A stretch of 64,000 bases of DNA from Bombiscardovia apis (GCF_033095945.1 NZ_AP026800.1:372001-436000); one strand, 5' to 3'. Shown: positions 51,757-60,737, counted from the first letter of the stretch. Translations and numbers: made by a program. Notes: generated by a model from the letters alone, not told the origin.

Positions 51757-51825
51757 ATGAAAACTTTAACGCTGGCTGCAGCACAAGCATACCCCAATAA
51801 CGGGGGGGGGGGTGCTCTAGGCTAG
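51757..51825 (+). CDS. Short leader ORF containing a G11 tract
   Basis: ATG 51757, 12 bases after AAGGAGGG, reads MKTLTLAAAQAYPNN, then Gly codons from an 11-G run, and stops at TAG 51823. With 12 or 9 G the same start continues for about 20 codons (CSRLVYFDAALLAFSSSKRR) and stops at TAG 51876, directly adjacent to the ATG of the first operon gene at 51879. With 10 or 13 G it stops at once (CTC TAG). Reading-frame length therefore depends on the tract, in a position suited to translational coupling. Confidence 0.5.
   Translation: MKTLTLAAAQAYPNNGGGGALG
51802..51812. repeat. G11 homopolymer upstream of the SPFH operon
   Basis: Eleven consecutive G, the third such run in the window and the same length as those in the two surface-protein genes. 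Confidence 0.8.
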
Positions 51826-51878
51826 TTTATTTTGATGCGGCTCTCCTGGCATTTTCAAGTTCAAAAAGGAGAGCGTAG

Positions 51879-52559
51879 ATGTCGTATAAAGACAATCTGG
51901 CTGCATTAGAAACCGACAATAGTATTGAAGTGTCGACGGCATACAATCTTGCAAAGCAGCAACTACAGCAGGTGCAGACAGCCAATCTAGAAGGCCCTGA
52001 TCGTGTGTTGCCCGACGAGTTTAATACAAAGCTAGATCAGCTTAATACGGATTTTTCTCAACAGTTGCCCCAAAAAAAGAGTGAGATTGCTGCTAAAGTC
52101 TCTTCTCTAAAAAGTAAACATCTAATTTTCTTACTTGTAAAAATTGCGCTAATCATATTAGGCATTCTGATGTTGATGAATGAGAGCCTTCAGGTATTTG
52201 GCTTCGTGTTGTTTATCGCCGGTATAGTCTGCCATTTCATATTTAAAAACATGGACAATTCAGCTTCTGAGCAGTTGGTTGCTGAGTGGGCAGGTTTCTT
52301 TAAGCATTTCATCGCTTCCATTGGACAGGCAGAAACTTTGCATGCTCCAGCGACCGGGTTGTACAAGGAAGTTGACGATCTCTATCTGAAGAGCCTGGAT
52401 GCAACTGCTAGAGGTTTCGAAATGTCGCACAGGCAAATGAAGAAAAACATGGAAGCGCAGAATGAGCAGTCACAGAGAGCGTTAGCTGCGCAAGCAGAGC
52501 AGACTCGTCAGATGCAAGAAGGCATGGAAAAGATGACCAGAAAGATGGGACGTCGTTGA
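51879..52559 (+). CDS. Coiled-coil membrane protein, SPFH operon gene 1
   Basis: A 226-residue protein. A helical N-terminal part (LAKQQLQQVQTANLEGPD) is followed by two adjacent membrane helices at about residues 86-124 (FLLVKIALIILGILMLM and VFGFVLFIAGIVCHFIF). A cytoplasmic region ends in a long coiled coil rich in Gln, Glu and Met (QSQRALAAQAEQTRQMQEGM). AAAAAGGAG precedes the ATG. No family recognised. It resembles scaffolding or membrane-tether proteins only in general architecture. Confidence 0.7.
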   Translation: MSYKDNLAALETDNSIEVSTAYNLAKQQLQQVQTANLEGPDRVLPDEFNTKLDQLNTDFSQQLPQKKSEIAAKVSSLKSKHLIFLLVKIALIILGILMLMNESLQVFGFVLFIAGIVCHFIFKNMDNSASEQLVAEWAGFFKHFIASIGQAETLHAPATGLYKEVDDLYLKSLDATARGFEMSHRQMKKNMEAQNEQSQRALAAQAEQTRQMQEGMEKMTRKMGRR

Positions 52560-52566
52560 GATAATC

Positions 52567-53148
52567 ATGCCAACAGTTGATAAAGAGATGGTGTGCCCCG
52601 GATGTGGGGCATCCATCTTGAAAGAAAGCACAGATTGCGAGTATTGCGGTAGAAGAATTGTTTTAACATCTTTAAATGTTAAACAAGTGCGAAAAGCCGC
52701 ATATCAGGATTCTGCGCGATTTTTGGATCTGTATAAGGATGCTCTGAAAAAGTCTCCGGATAATCCGCAAGTCTTGGCTTCGCTTGGATATACGCTCTTC
52801 GATCGGGGCGAATATGGTGAGGCGATTAATAAATTTGAGCAGGCTTCTGCGCAGGGATTCGAAGATGCAGATGTGACTTTCCATATTGCGCTGGCTCGGT
52901 TGAAAAGCAAAAAGCCGTTTCAAATTAAATTGAAAGAGGCTGAGCAAATTGTGCAGATGATTGATAACGCAATTGCAATCAACCCGCTCCCGCAGTATTA
53001 CTGTGCTAAATCGCGAATTATCCGCAAACTCTTTGAGCAGCGCTTTGTGAAGTATGCATGGACTTCCGATGAAGTCATGGCAGAAGCTGAAGCTGCTGGT
53101 CTAAGTGAAAGTGATATTACGGATATTGATGCCCTTATCAATGAATAA
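52567..53148 (+). CDS. Zinc-ribbon/TPR protein, SPFH operon gene 2
   Basis: A 193-residue soluble protein. An N-terminal zinc ribbon (MVCPGCGASI ... CEYCG) is followed by tetratricopeptide-like helices (DNPQVLASLGYTLFDRGEYG, then DADVTFHIALARLKSKKPF). It begins 7 bases after gene 1. A zinc ribbon followed by TPRs suggests an adaptor that binds other proteins. Proteins with similar zinc ribbons often accompany SPFH proteins of the YdjI type. Confidence 0.7.
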   Translation: MPTVDKEMVCPGCGASILKESTDCEYCGRRIVLTSLNVKQVRKAAYQDSARFLDLYKDALKKSPDNPQVLASLGYTLFDRGEYGEAINKFEQASAQGFEDADVTFHIALARLKSKKPFQIKLKEAEQIVQMIDNAIAINPLPQYYCAKSRIIRKLFEQRFVKYAWTSDEVMAEAEAAGLSESDITDIDALINE

Positions 53149-53247
53149 CTGGAGCTATACGTTTTGAGCAGGTGTTCGAGTAAAGAACTCTTTGTGTGTG
53201 AATAGATGAACGTTTACTGCTTCAAACTGAACTTATAAAGGAAAGCT

Positions 53248-53661
53248 ATGACTGCTTTTGAAAATACCGATATTGCAAACATTCGTAAAAAGGCCGCAAT
53301 GCAAGTGTGCGGCATCTTTGACGAGGAAGAAGTTGGCAGGATTGAGCCAATTTCTTACATTGAGCATAGCGGACTCCATACATTTATAACTGTGTGGATG
53401 TTCGGCAACAAGAAAATCTATTCTGCAATGTATGAGGGTACTTCTGATGGAACGTGCAGTCCGCTACCGGAAGGGAGAACGTTCTTTGACGTCTATCGCT
53501 TTAAAAATATTTCAGATATTCGGCTCGATGTTTATGGATGTGTCATATCCATGAAAACTGGTAAAAAGCTCGAACTTAAAACCAATAATTTGGAAGGGAA
53601 AGAATCGTTTATGATGTCTGCTCATGGATTGGTTAGCTTGTGGGATGAGTACGACGATTAG
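53248..53661 (+). CDS. Hypothetical 137-residue protein, SPFH operon gene 3
   Basis: A soluble alpha/beta protein with no signal, membrane helix or motif I can name. It has a helical N-terminus (ENTDIANIRKKAAMQVCGIF) and several beta-strand-like segments (TFITVWMFGNKKIYSAMY, LDVYGCVISMKTGKKLEL). AAAGGAAAG precedes the ATG. Low GC as for the whole operon. Confidence 0.6.
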   Translation: MTAFENTDIANIRKKAAMQVCGIFDEEEVGRIEPISYIEHSGLHTFITVWMFGNKKIYSAMYEGTSDGTCSPLPEGRTFFDVYRFKNISDIRLDVYGCVISMKTGKKLELKTNNLEGKESFMMSAHGLVSLWDEYDD

Positions 53662-53735
53662 TTTCCATTTTTAATTTTGTAAAAGGTAAAACTAGGAACT
53701 TTTTAAGTCAATACGGAATGAAATGGAGGTGTGGA

Positions 53736-54893
53736 ATGGCCTTGTTTGAGACGAATCCTAATGAAAAACAATATGTCGGTGGGCAAAAACACTTTGTGGA
53801 AGTGCTTAAAAACCGCTCGAATAACGATACATTAATATATAAAAATCCCGAAGAAGATTTCAACAATGGCAGCACACTCGTTGTAGGCCCCGGTGAACAA
53901 GCAATTTTCGTTAATGAAGGCAATATTGAACAGGTTTTTGATACCGGCTCTTTTGCTCTGACTACAGAAAACTACCCCTTCATTTCTCGTCTGCGTAACG
54001 CTCTTTCGGGGTCTGTATCTTCTTTCCATTGCTTAGTTTATTTTGTACGTACTGCTACTAGTCGTGAAATCAAATGGGGTACAGAATCGCCCATTAAAGT
54101 GTATGACAAAGCGTATGTGGATCAGTTCCAGGGAGTTGGCGTTGAAACTGAGGTACGGGCTAGAGGCGCATACCGTATAAGGGTTACTGACGCTGCTGTA
54201 TTCTTAACACAGCTCATTGGCAACAACTATGATTTGGCAGATCAAGAATCTTTGCGTGAGTATTTTCGGAATCAATTCCTGGGGCATATAGTAGCGGTTT
54301 TAACACGAGAATTGACACGTTGGGAAAGACCTCTCATCGAAGTTCCCGCTAATGTTCTTGAATATGCAGATTATATTCAACAGGAGCTTAAACCAGTTGC
54401 TGGGGACTACGGGCTAGATATAGAGAACTTCAGCGTTGCAGCAATTGATATTGTTGATAATGAAGCGCGTCAGAGAGCTCAAGAGCTCATAAGTAAGAAT
54501 CGCGAGCAGTTCATAGGGAGAATGGCGCAAGGGCAAGGTGAGGCAGCATTTGCGCAGGGGCAGCAGGCAGCTTATCAAACCTATGGAACTAATTACCAAC
54601 AAGCTCAAGTGCTCAATGCTGTAAACCAAGCTGCAGCGAATCCTGGTTCGGATGGGGGATCTATGCTTGGTGCTGGCTTAGGTTTGACAGTTGGCGCCGG
54701 AATGGGGAAAGTGCTCCCCGAAATGGTTAATGATGCAATGAGTGCATCAGGAGGATCCTTACAAGGGAATCAGAATGAGTCAGCAGCAGACTCGGTACAA
54801 CGTCTTAGTATGTTGAAGCAAATGCTTGAGCAAGAACTCATCACCAGCGAAGAATATGAAGCTAAGAAAAAGGACATTCTAAACCAGATGTAA
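53736..54893 (+). CDS. SPFH/band-7 domain protein with C-terminal SHOCT, SPFH operon gene 4
   Basis: A 385-residue protein. Residues 20-240 form an SPFH domain of the YdjI/virion-core-like group (STLVVGPGEQAIFVNEG, FHCLVYFVRTATSREIKWGT, VRARGAYRIRVTDAAVFLTQ, GLDIENFSVAAIDI). A helical Ala/Gln-rich segment with a Gly-rich stretch follows. The last 32 residues are a SHOCT domain (LKQMLEQELITSEEYEAKK). SPFH proteins form ring or cage assemblies on membranes; SHOCT is a small oligomerisation module. GGAGG fixes ATG 53736 rather than 53718. Confidence 0.82.
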   Translation: MALFETNPNEKQYVGGQKHFVEVLKNRSNNDTLIYKNPEEDFNNGSTLVVGPGEQAIFVNEGNIEQVFDTGSFALTTENYPFISRLRNALSGSVSSFHCLVYFVRTATSREIKWGTESPIKVYDKAYVDQFQGVGVETEVRARGAYRIRVTDAAVFLTQLIGNNYDLADQESLREYFRNQFLGHIVAVLTRELTRWERPLIEVPANVLEYADYIQQELKPVAGDYGLDIENFSVAAIDIVDNEARQRAQELISKNREQFIGRMAQGQGEAAFAQGQQAAYQTYGTNYQQAQVLNAVNQAAANPGSDGGSMLGAGLGLTVGAGMGKVLPEMVNDAMSASGGSLQGNQNESAADSVQRLSMLKQMLEQELITSEEYEAKKKDILNQM

Positions 54894-54905
54894 AGAAGGA
54901 CCAAT

Positions 54906-55619
54906 ATGAAATATATTACTTCAATTATTGCTACACTTTTCTCCTTAATCGGATGTATAGCTTTTGGCACGCAATTATATGGTTATGGTTTTGCTCCGCC
55001 TGCCCAGTTCATTGTTATGGTTTTTCTGCTCGGGTTCAACGCGATGATTTGGTTGGCTGATGCTCGGCGAGGAAGTGTTTCAGCTGCTCACAATATGAGT
55101 TTGTACCATAGAATAATTGCAGAACAGACCGTTTTCCCTACGGTCGGATATCTTATTCAGGCGTTTATTGCTTGTCTATACTTCTGCGCTTGGAATGTTT
55201 CGTGGACTGCTCCAACGGTAGGTTTGCGCGCGTGGCTACCGGCAGGGTTCTTTATCCCTCTGGTTGTTGAATGTGTAGTAACTGCAATCCTGAGCGTCCT
55301 TTGGCTATCGAATATTAGAATAAATGCGCATACGATTCAGCAAGAAGCAGTTTACCGGTCACGTTATTCACAACGAGAGCAGCTCAAAGCGTTAGTGATG
55401 CAACTGGAATCACGTGTCGACCTGAACGAATCAGAAGCTGCACTGCTAACAAAAAGAATTTGCCGAAAAGTTGATTCACTGCCCTTAGTGCCAAATCCCA
55501 CAACGGAAGTATTTCGTCAACAAGCAGTGCAAGAAATTCATTCTGTTTTAGGACAACCCGATACGGTACATTCAGATTCACTGCGTCGAATATGGTCAGA
55601 CTTAAGCAAAGTTAAGTAA
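54906..55619 (+). CDS. Four-helix membrane protein, SPFH operon gene 5
   Basis: A 237-residue integral membrane protein with four hydrophobic helices in the first 140 residues (ITSIIATLFSLIGCIAFGT, FIVMVFLLGFNAMIWLA, LIQAFIACLYFCAWNV, VECVVTAILSVLWLSNI). A charged cytoplasmic domain of about 95 residues (REQLKALVMQLESRVDLNES) follows. AAGAAGGA lies before the ATG, 12 bases after the SPFH gene. Family unknown. Confidence 0.65.
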   Translation: MKYITSIIATLFSLIGCIAFGTQLYGYGFAPPAQFIVMVFLLGFNAMIWLADARRGSVSAAHNMSLYHRIIAEQTVFPTVGYLIQAFIACLYFCAWNVSWTAPTVGLRAWLPAGFFIPLVVECVVTAILSVLWLSNIRINAHTIQQEAVYRSRYSQREQLKALVMQLESRVDLNESEAALLTKRICRKVDSLPLVPNPTTEVFRQQAVQEIHSVLGQPDTVHSDSLRRIWSDLSKVK

Positions 55620-55819
55620 TCTGCTGAAAGCTTTTGTGACGTTGGATTCCGTGCTAATAGGGTGTATTCTCACGTCCTCGCTGAGACCGACAGCCTCTTG
55701 CTTCCTTTTTTCCTTTGTGCATTAGCTCTGTGTTTAACTGCCCGCATTGATGTTGGAGTGTGAACAGGTGCTGGGCGCTGCTTGGTTAAATATTGTGATT
55801 TCTGCCGCCATGTAAGCGC

Positions 55820-55853
55820 GTAGGCCCCTGCTCCCAGCCGAGCTGGGGCCTAC
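55820..55853. terminator. Hairpin between the SPFH operon and the SDR gene
   Basis: GTAGGCCCC (55820-55828) and GGGGCCTAC (55845-55853) with a 16-base loop. The genes converge here. There is no strong T-run in either direction. Confidence 0.45.
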
Positions 55854-55871
55854 GGGTTATTGGGTTGCTGG

Positions 55872-56708
55872 CTAGTCGGTGATGTCGGTGGAGCGGGCCA
55901 GGTCGGTTTCGGAGCGGTATTCGGCCAGGCGCTCCTCTAGGCGGGCGATGGTGTTGCGTAGGGCCTCGGATCCGAGGACCATGTGGAGCGGAATGCTGGG
56001 GTCGTCGACGCTTTCGATGATGCGTGCGGCCATCTTGGCAGGGTCGCCAGGAGCTAGTCCGTTGGCAGGATCCAGCATCTTGAGGAAAGCGTGAGTCGGG
56101 CCGTCGTATTCGGGCATGAGCTTGGCCATGTGGGCGCTACCGTAGCGGAATTCGGTGCGAGCTCCGCCCGGTTCCACAATCAGGCAGCGGATGCCGAAGG
56201 GCTTGACTTCTTGCGCCACTGACTCCACGAAGCCCTCAATGCCGAACTTTGAGGCGTGATACATGGAGTTGCCGGGGTAGGCCACCTGCCCGCCGTAAGA
56301 TGAAATCTGAATGATAGCGCCCGAAGCTTGCTGGCGCAGGTGGGGTAGGGCAGTGCGGATGACTTGAATGGAACCCAGTAAATTAGTAGACAAAATCTGG
56401 TCAATCTGCTCATCGCTCAGCTCTTCTGCGGCGCCGAAAAGCCCGTAGCCCGCGTTGTTGACGACCACATCAATCTTACTGTGGCGCTCGAATGCCTGCC
56501 CCACGACTTGGTGAACGGCCTCCACATCGGTTACGTCCAAAATCTGGGCATCAAGCGTATCTGGATACTGGGCCTGGAGGTCAGCAATAGCGTCTATCTT
56601 GCGCACAGTCCCAACTACGGTATGTCCCGCGGCCAGCAGCTGCTGAGCCATCTCGCGCCCAAAGCCCGAGCTAATACCGGTGATGAGCCATGTTGTTTGA
56701 GTTGCCAT
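55872..56708 (-). CDS. Short-chain dehydrogenase/reductase
   Basis: A 278-residue classical SDR. The nucleotide motif is TGISSGFGREMAQQLLAAG. NNAGYG is at about residue 87, the catalytic Ser in IIQISSYGGQVAYPG, and YHASKFGIEG supplies Tyr and Lys. Substrate is unknown; the C-terminal pattern matches oxidoreductases annotated for short alcohols or ketones. It is the second gene after a carboxymuconolactone-decarboxylase-like gene, 20 bases apart. Confidence 0.88.
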   Translation of the reverse strand: MATQTTWLITGISSGFGREMAQQLLAAGHTVVGTVRKIDAIADLQAQYPDTLDAQILDVTDVEAVHQVVGQAFERHSKIDVVVNNAGYGLFGAAEELSDEQIDQILSTNLLGSIQVIRTALPHLRQQASGAIIQISSYGGQVAYPGNSMYHASKFGIEGFVESVAQEVKPFGIRCLIVEPGGARTEFRYGSAHMAKLMPEYDGPTHAFLKMLDPANGLAPGDPAKMAARIIESVDDPSIPLHMVLGSEALRNTIARLEERLAEYRSETDLARSTDITD

Positions 56709-56728
56709 GATATTTCTCCTGGTGATTA

Positions 56729-57547
56729 TTACTTATTGGTTGGATTGCTTGTTGATTTGGCGCCGTCTTGTTCACCCTGTTCTCCTTGCGCATCTTGAGC
56801 CGCTTGACGCAAGCAACGCAAAGCATTCAAACTGCGCGGGTAGCCAATGAAGGGGATGCCCTGCGAGATGACAGGGATGAGGAAATCCTTGTCGTTGCCT
56901 ATGCGCAAGTTAGCCCCCGCGTGCGAGACGAGTTGGGGCTCGGCCCCTCCCTGGGCGGCCAAGAAGCAGAAGGTAATGAGTTCGCGCTCTTTGGCGGACA
57001 GTCCCTTGCGGGTGTAGTAGTCGCCGAAGCAGTTGCTCGTTAGCCAACGGTTGATGTGCTGGCTGTCTTGCGGGCCCGACTGCCAAAAATTGACCATGTT
57101 CTCGCCGAAAATGCCTACCTGCGCCTCAATGCCAGAGCGCAAACGGCTTGCTTCATCCGAATTTGTGGTGGTTTGCGGCTCTAAGGGCAGGCTGATTCCG
57201 GCATCTTCCAAAGCTCGATTGGTGGCTTTGAGGAAGGGGAAGACTCGACCGATGCCCAAGTAGGCAACGGCTTGGTAAACTACTTCCTTGATTTTGACCG
57301 CTTCTAGGCCGAAATTCAGGGCCGCGGGAAGCATGGCCGTAAACTCGTCAATGCCTTGGCAGCCTAAAAGCATGGCCAAAATAACCATAAACCGGGTGGG
57401 GTCGTCGAGCTCAGCTTGGTGGATGACCTCGTCGAATGCGAAGTTGTCGAAGCGCTCGATGAACTCGGGGTCGGTGCGCAAAAAATCGGATTGGTATCCC
57501 GGAAACATTCGCTCATGAAAGTCATGGGCGAACTGGGTAATAGCCAT
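56729..57547 (-). CDS. Carboxymuconolactone decarboxylase-family protein (two CMD domains)
   Basis: A 272-residue protein. The first CMD domain has RFMVILAMLLGCQGIDEFTAM, with a single Cys in place of the CxxC pair of AhpD. The second has KERELITFCFLAAQGGAEPQ and LVSHAGANLRIGN. Such proteins act as decarboxylases or thiol peroxidase partners; without the second Cys a redox role is doubtful here. GGGAGGAATT fixes ATG 57547; the frame is open upstream to 57634. It leads the SDR gene and is probably controlled by the broken LysR gene next to it. Confidence 0.82.
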   Translation of the reverse strand: MAITQFAHDFHERMFPGYQSDFLRTDPEFIERFDNFAFDEVIHQAELDDPTRFMVILAMLLGCQGIDEFTAMLPAALNFGLEAVKIKEVVYQAVAYLGIGRVFPFLKATNRALEDAGISLPLEPQTTTNSDEASRLRSGIEAQVGIFGENMVNFWQSGPQDSQHINRWLTSNCFGDYYTRKGLSAKERELITFCFLAAQGGAEPQLVSHAGANLRIGNDKDFLIPVISQGIPFIGYPRSLNALRCLRQAAQDAQGEQGEQDGAKSTSNPTNK

Positions 57548-57805
57548 AATTCCTCCCTTACCTAGTGCCTGCGTGGCGGGTTTGCCTGCATACATAGGAA
57601 TGCTAGGGGCAGGAGGTTGGGCAAACAATCTCAATTTTGGCAGGAATTGATAAGTTTTACTTATGGATTGCAGAGCGTGCGCTTCCGTTGATTACAAAGC
57701 CTCTAAACCGAGTAACTGAGGTGGGTGCTGTGGGTGTCGAATGGGAGAAAATACACCTTTAACGGCTATCCACTCATTTTCGGTTTGCCTTCAGGCGTTC
57801 AGATT

Positions 57806-58704
57806 CTATTTGGAACTATCCGGGGCGAACTGCTCCTTGAGGATTTGGGCGAAGGCTTCGATGTAGTAGTCGGAGTTGCCTTGGAGCCAGAAGGCGTAGT
57901 AGTTGCGCGCTAGTTTGCGCTCGCCGCCCCTCAGCGCTAGTGTCCGGCCTGCCTGCTGCGAAACCTGCCCCTGGCCGCGTTCGTCGAGCAGGAGGTAGCC
58001 CTTGTTGGCGGCGACCATCAACTCCGCTTCTTCGATAGATTCGGAAAATAGGTAGCGGCTACCTAGGCCTAAAGCGTCGCGGTAGTAGTCAATTTCGTCT
58101 TGGCGCTGGTCCTGACTGGCCACCAGAATGCAGGGCAATTCAGCTATATCGGCGATGGAGACAGTCTCACGAGCTTGGGGGAGTGCCCGCTTGGGCAGGA
58201 GAGCAACCAACTGGCTGGAGGTCAGGTATTCGTTGATAAAATGACCGGAGAGCGCCCGCCGCTGGTCGTTAAAAGCGAGATCTATTCGGCCCGAAGTGAG
58301 CTGGGAGTAAAGCTGTTCGTGGGTGCCTTGGCTGATGCTCAGGTCAACCTGTGGGAAGCGTTGGGAGAAGGCAGTAACCGCTTGTAAAAGTCGCGCGAGC
58401 CGAAGGTCTGCAAGTAGCCGACGCGCAGGGGAGAGCGTGACTGTCTGGCAATCCTGGCCGTCTCTTGGCTGAGCTGATTCACCGACTGCAAAATGGCCTT
58501 ACTCTGAGTGTAAAAATACTGCCCGGCTTCCGTGAGCTCAAAACTGCGCCCCACCCGCCGCAGCAAGGCTACTCCCAGCTTAGATTCCAAGGCTTTAATC
58601 TGCTGGGAAATAGCCGACTGAGAAATCTCGCAGCGCTCAGCCGCCCGCAAAAAATTATGCTCTTCCACCACAGCAACAAAGTAAGTCATGCGCTGAAACA
58701 CCAT
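57806..58704 (-). pseudogene. LysR-family regulator with a one-base frameshift
   Basis: From ATG 58704 (preceded by AGAGGGAG) the N-terminal helix-turn-helix is complete: FLRAAERCEISQSAISQQ then LESKLGVALLRRVGRSFELT. The frame fails at the run of four T (plus-strand A at 58386-58389). Adding one T restores DFLQAVTAFSQRFPQVDLS and continues through the whole effector domain (LTSGRIDLAFNDQRRALSG, LVALLPKRALPQ) to TGA at 57806. That would give a normal 299-residue LysR protein. The break is either a recent mutation or a sequencing error in a homopolymer. Its likely targets are the CMD and SDR genes just downstream on the same strand. Confidence 0.85.
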
Positions 58705-58812
58705 CCACTCCCTCTCTGTTGGTGAAAGCAACCTCAGTTGTGAGTAATCACTACAGACAAGAATACTGCGCTGTGGGATGAGGGGGTTGACTTGGGTGGG
58801 TATGATAGGGGC

Positions 58813-59121
58813 ATGATGCAGATTATGGATTCTTGGATTGATGAGGAAAGTGCGCCGTTGTCGAGCCCGGAGGAGGGTGGTGGCACGGCCGTTTTGGAGC
58901 GCCCCGAGACGCGAGAACAGACCGAGCAGTCCGACACGGGCGATTCTGACCGCTACTCGCACTATGTGTCAGCAGACAAAATCGCTGAGTCTAAGATGAC
59001 TGGCCGGCCTGTAGTTGCCTTGTGTGGCAAGGTCTGGGTGCCCAAGCATGACCCTTCACAGTACCCCGTTTGCCCCGATTGCAAGCGCATTTACGAGGAG
59101 ATGAAGCGGGGCGGTTTTTAA
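58813..59121 (+). CDS. DUF3039 family protein
   Basis: A 102-residue actinobacterial protein of unknown function. The conserved part is the C-terminal half: YSHYVSADKIAESKMTG, ALCGKVWVPKHDPSQYPVCP and CKRIYEEM, with three Cys that may bind metal. The N-terminal half is acidic. TAGGGG lies before two adjacent ATG codons (58813, 58816). It converges with pncB, with one base between the stop codons. Confidence 0.85.
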   Translation: MMQIMDSWIDEESAPLSSPEEGGGTAVLERPETREQTEQSDTGDSDRYSHYVSADKIAESKMTGRPVVALCGKVWVPKHDPSQYPVCPDCKRIYEEMKRGGF

Positions 59122-59122
59122 G

Positions 59123-60460
59123 CTAAAGCAGCTGCTCTTGAGTGGGGATAACTGGCTCCCCGCTCAAGAGGCTCATAGCAGCGATAGGCAGTTCGGCTAG
59201 GGACTTGGCCCGGTGGTCGCGTGCCCGCATCAAGCCATCAGCCCCAAGGAACTCAGGGTTTGCTTCGCCGTTTTCCATGTAAGAAACTAGCAAGTCGCGC
59301 CAATCCTCAGGAGCTTGGAAGGCAGCTAAAGCCTGCGCTGAGCCAGAAATAACATGCTCGGCTGAGGCCAAATTGTATTCGTAAGAGCGGAAGGCTTCCT
59401 TGCGTCCGGGCACCGTCGCCTTGTTTTTAGAGCGCTTGGCAACGGGAACCATTGAGCCGTCTGCTCCCTCGCGTTCCACCAGTTTGTAGACCATTGAGCA
59501 GGTGGGCGCCCCCGAACCGGTGACCAGCTGGGTGCCCACGCCGTAGGAATCCACCGGGGCCGTTTGCAGGGAAGCAATTGCATACTCGTCTAAATCGTTG
59601 GTAACCGTAATGCTGGCCTGGTGAGCGCCGAGTTCGTCGAGCTGGTTGCGCACGCGCTGGGCCAGGGAGGCCAAGTCGCCCGAGTCGATGCGCACGCCGC
59701 CCAAGTCGGGTCCGGCCACTTCTACCGCGGTTTTGACTGCATCTTCAATGGAATAGGTGTCGGTCAGGAGCGTGGTGTTTTTGCCAAAGGCCTGAATTTG
59801 CGAGACAAAAGCGTCGCGCTCGGAGTCGTGTAAAAGAGTAAAGCAGTGAGCTGCGGTGCCGATGGCGGGCAAATCATAGAGTTTGGCGGCCTGCAAGTTG
59901 GATGTGCCCTGGAATCCGCCCACGATTGCTGCGCGGGCTGCCGAGACTGCGGCCCATTCGTTGGCCCGGCGAGCGCCCATATCCATGCAGGGGCGGCCGT
60001 TTGCAGCCGAAACCATGCGGGAAGCGGCCGAGGCAACCGCAGAATCGTAGTTTAAAATCGACAGAATCAGCGTCTCAAGTAGGGTGCATTCAGCAAAGCT
60101 GCCTTCCACCTGCAAGATGGGGGAGTTGGGGAAGAAGGTCTCTCCCTCCCGGTAACCGCGGATACGCCCGGAAAAGCGGTAGTTTTCCAGCCAGTGCAAG
60201 GTGGGTTCGCTCACAATATGGCGGTCGGCCAAGAATTGGATATCGCTAGCTGAGGGCCGAAAATCGCGGACGGCCTCCATAAGCCGCCCGGTGCCCGCTA
60301 CAACCCCGTAGCGCCGACCTTGCGGCAGGCGGCGGGTGAAAACTTCAAACACGCAGTGGCGCTCCGCAGTGCCGTCTTGCAGGGCAGCATCGAGCATGGT
60401 GTATTCGTACATATCGGTCAATAAAGCGGTCGATGCGCCTGCTGATGCACCCATACTCAT
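59123..60460 (-). CDS. pncB: Nicotinate phosphoribosyltransferase
   Basis: A 445-residue enzyme of the NAD salvage pathway, converting nicotinate and PRPP to nicotinate mononucleotide. Seen are TDMYEYTMLDAALQDG at the N-terminus and GFQGTSNLQAAKLYDLPAIG with the following AHCF (active-site His). The phosphate-site motif GVRIDSGDLASLAQRVR and VGTQLVTGSGAPT are also present. GGGAGTCAGC precedes the ATG. Confidence 0.92.
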   Translation of the reverse strand: MSMGASAGASTALLTDMYEYTMLDAALQDGTAERHCVFEVFTRRLPQGRRYGVVAGTGRLMEAVRDFRPSASDIQFLADRHIVSEPTLHWLENYRFSGRIRGYREGETFFPNSPILQVEGSFAECTLLETLILSILNYDSAVASAASRMVSAANGRPCMDMGARRANEWAAVSAARAAIVGGFQGTSNLQAAKLYDLPAIGTAAHCFTLLHDSERDAFVSQIQAFGKNTTLLTDTYSIEDAVKTAVEVAGPDLGGVRIDSGDLASLAQRVRNQLDELGAHQASITVTNDLDEYAIASLQTAPVDSYGVGTQLVTGSGAPTCSMVYKLVEREGADGSMVPVAKRSKNKATVPGRKEAFRSYEYNLASAEHVISGSAQALAAFQAPEDWRDLLVSYMENGEANPEFLGADGLMRARDHRAKSLAELPIAAMSLLSGEPVIPTQEQLL

Positions 60461-60737
60461 GCTGACTCCCAGTCTTGTGCGCGCTCGCCCGCGCCTTACG
60501 AAAACTCGCTGATGCTTGCAAACAGTGCAGCTCGGTGGGCGTGAGCTTGGAGAGCCGCCTGCATGCTTGCCTCCCAGCTTAGCTGCGCCGGGCGATAGAA
60601 GTTGAGCCCTTCACTAGGAGCGGCATGTCTTAGAGCCCCAGCATTCCTCGCCTTTTGTAGCCCTATCTTTGGCTCAGTTCCTGGACTGCTGACCCTCGCT
60701 CCTGAGCTTGCCAAGGCTTAGGCATAAGCTGAACCCT

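Noticed and set aside
60496..60714. Minus-strand ORF of 72 codons between pncB and the Pr6Pr gene
   Set aside because: Some stretches look protein-like (LNFYRPAQLSWEASMQAAL), so it may be a gene remnant, but there is no binding site and no family I can name.
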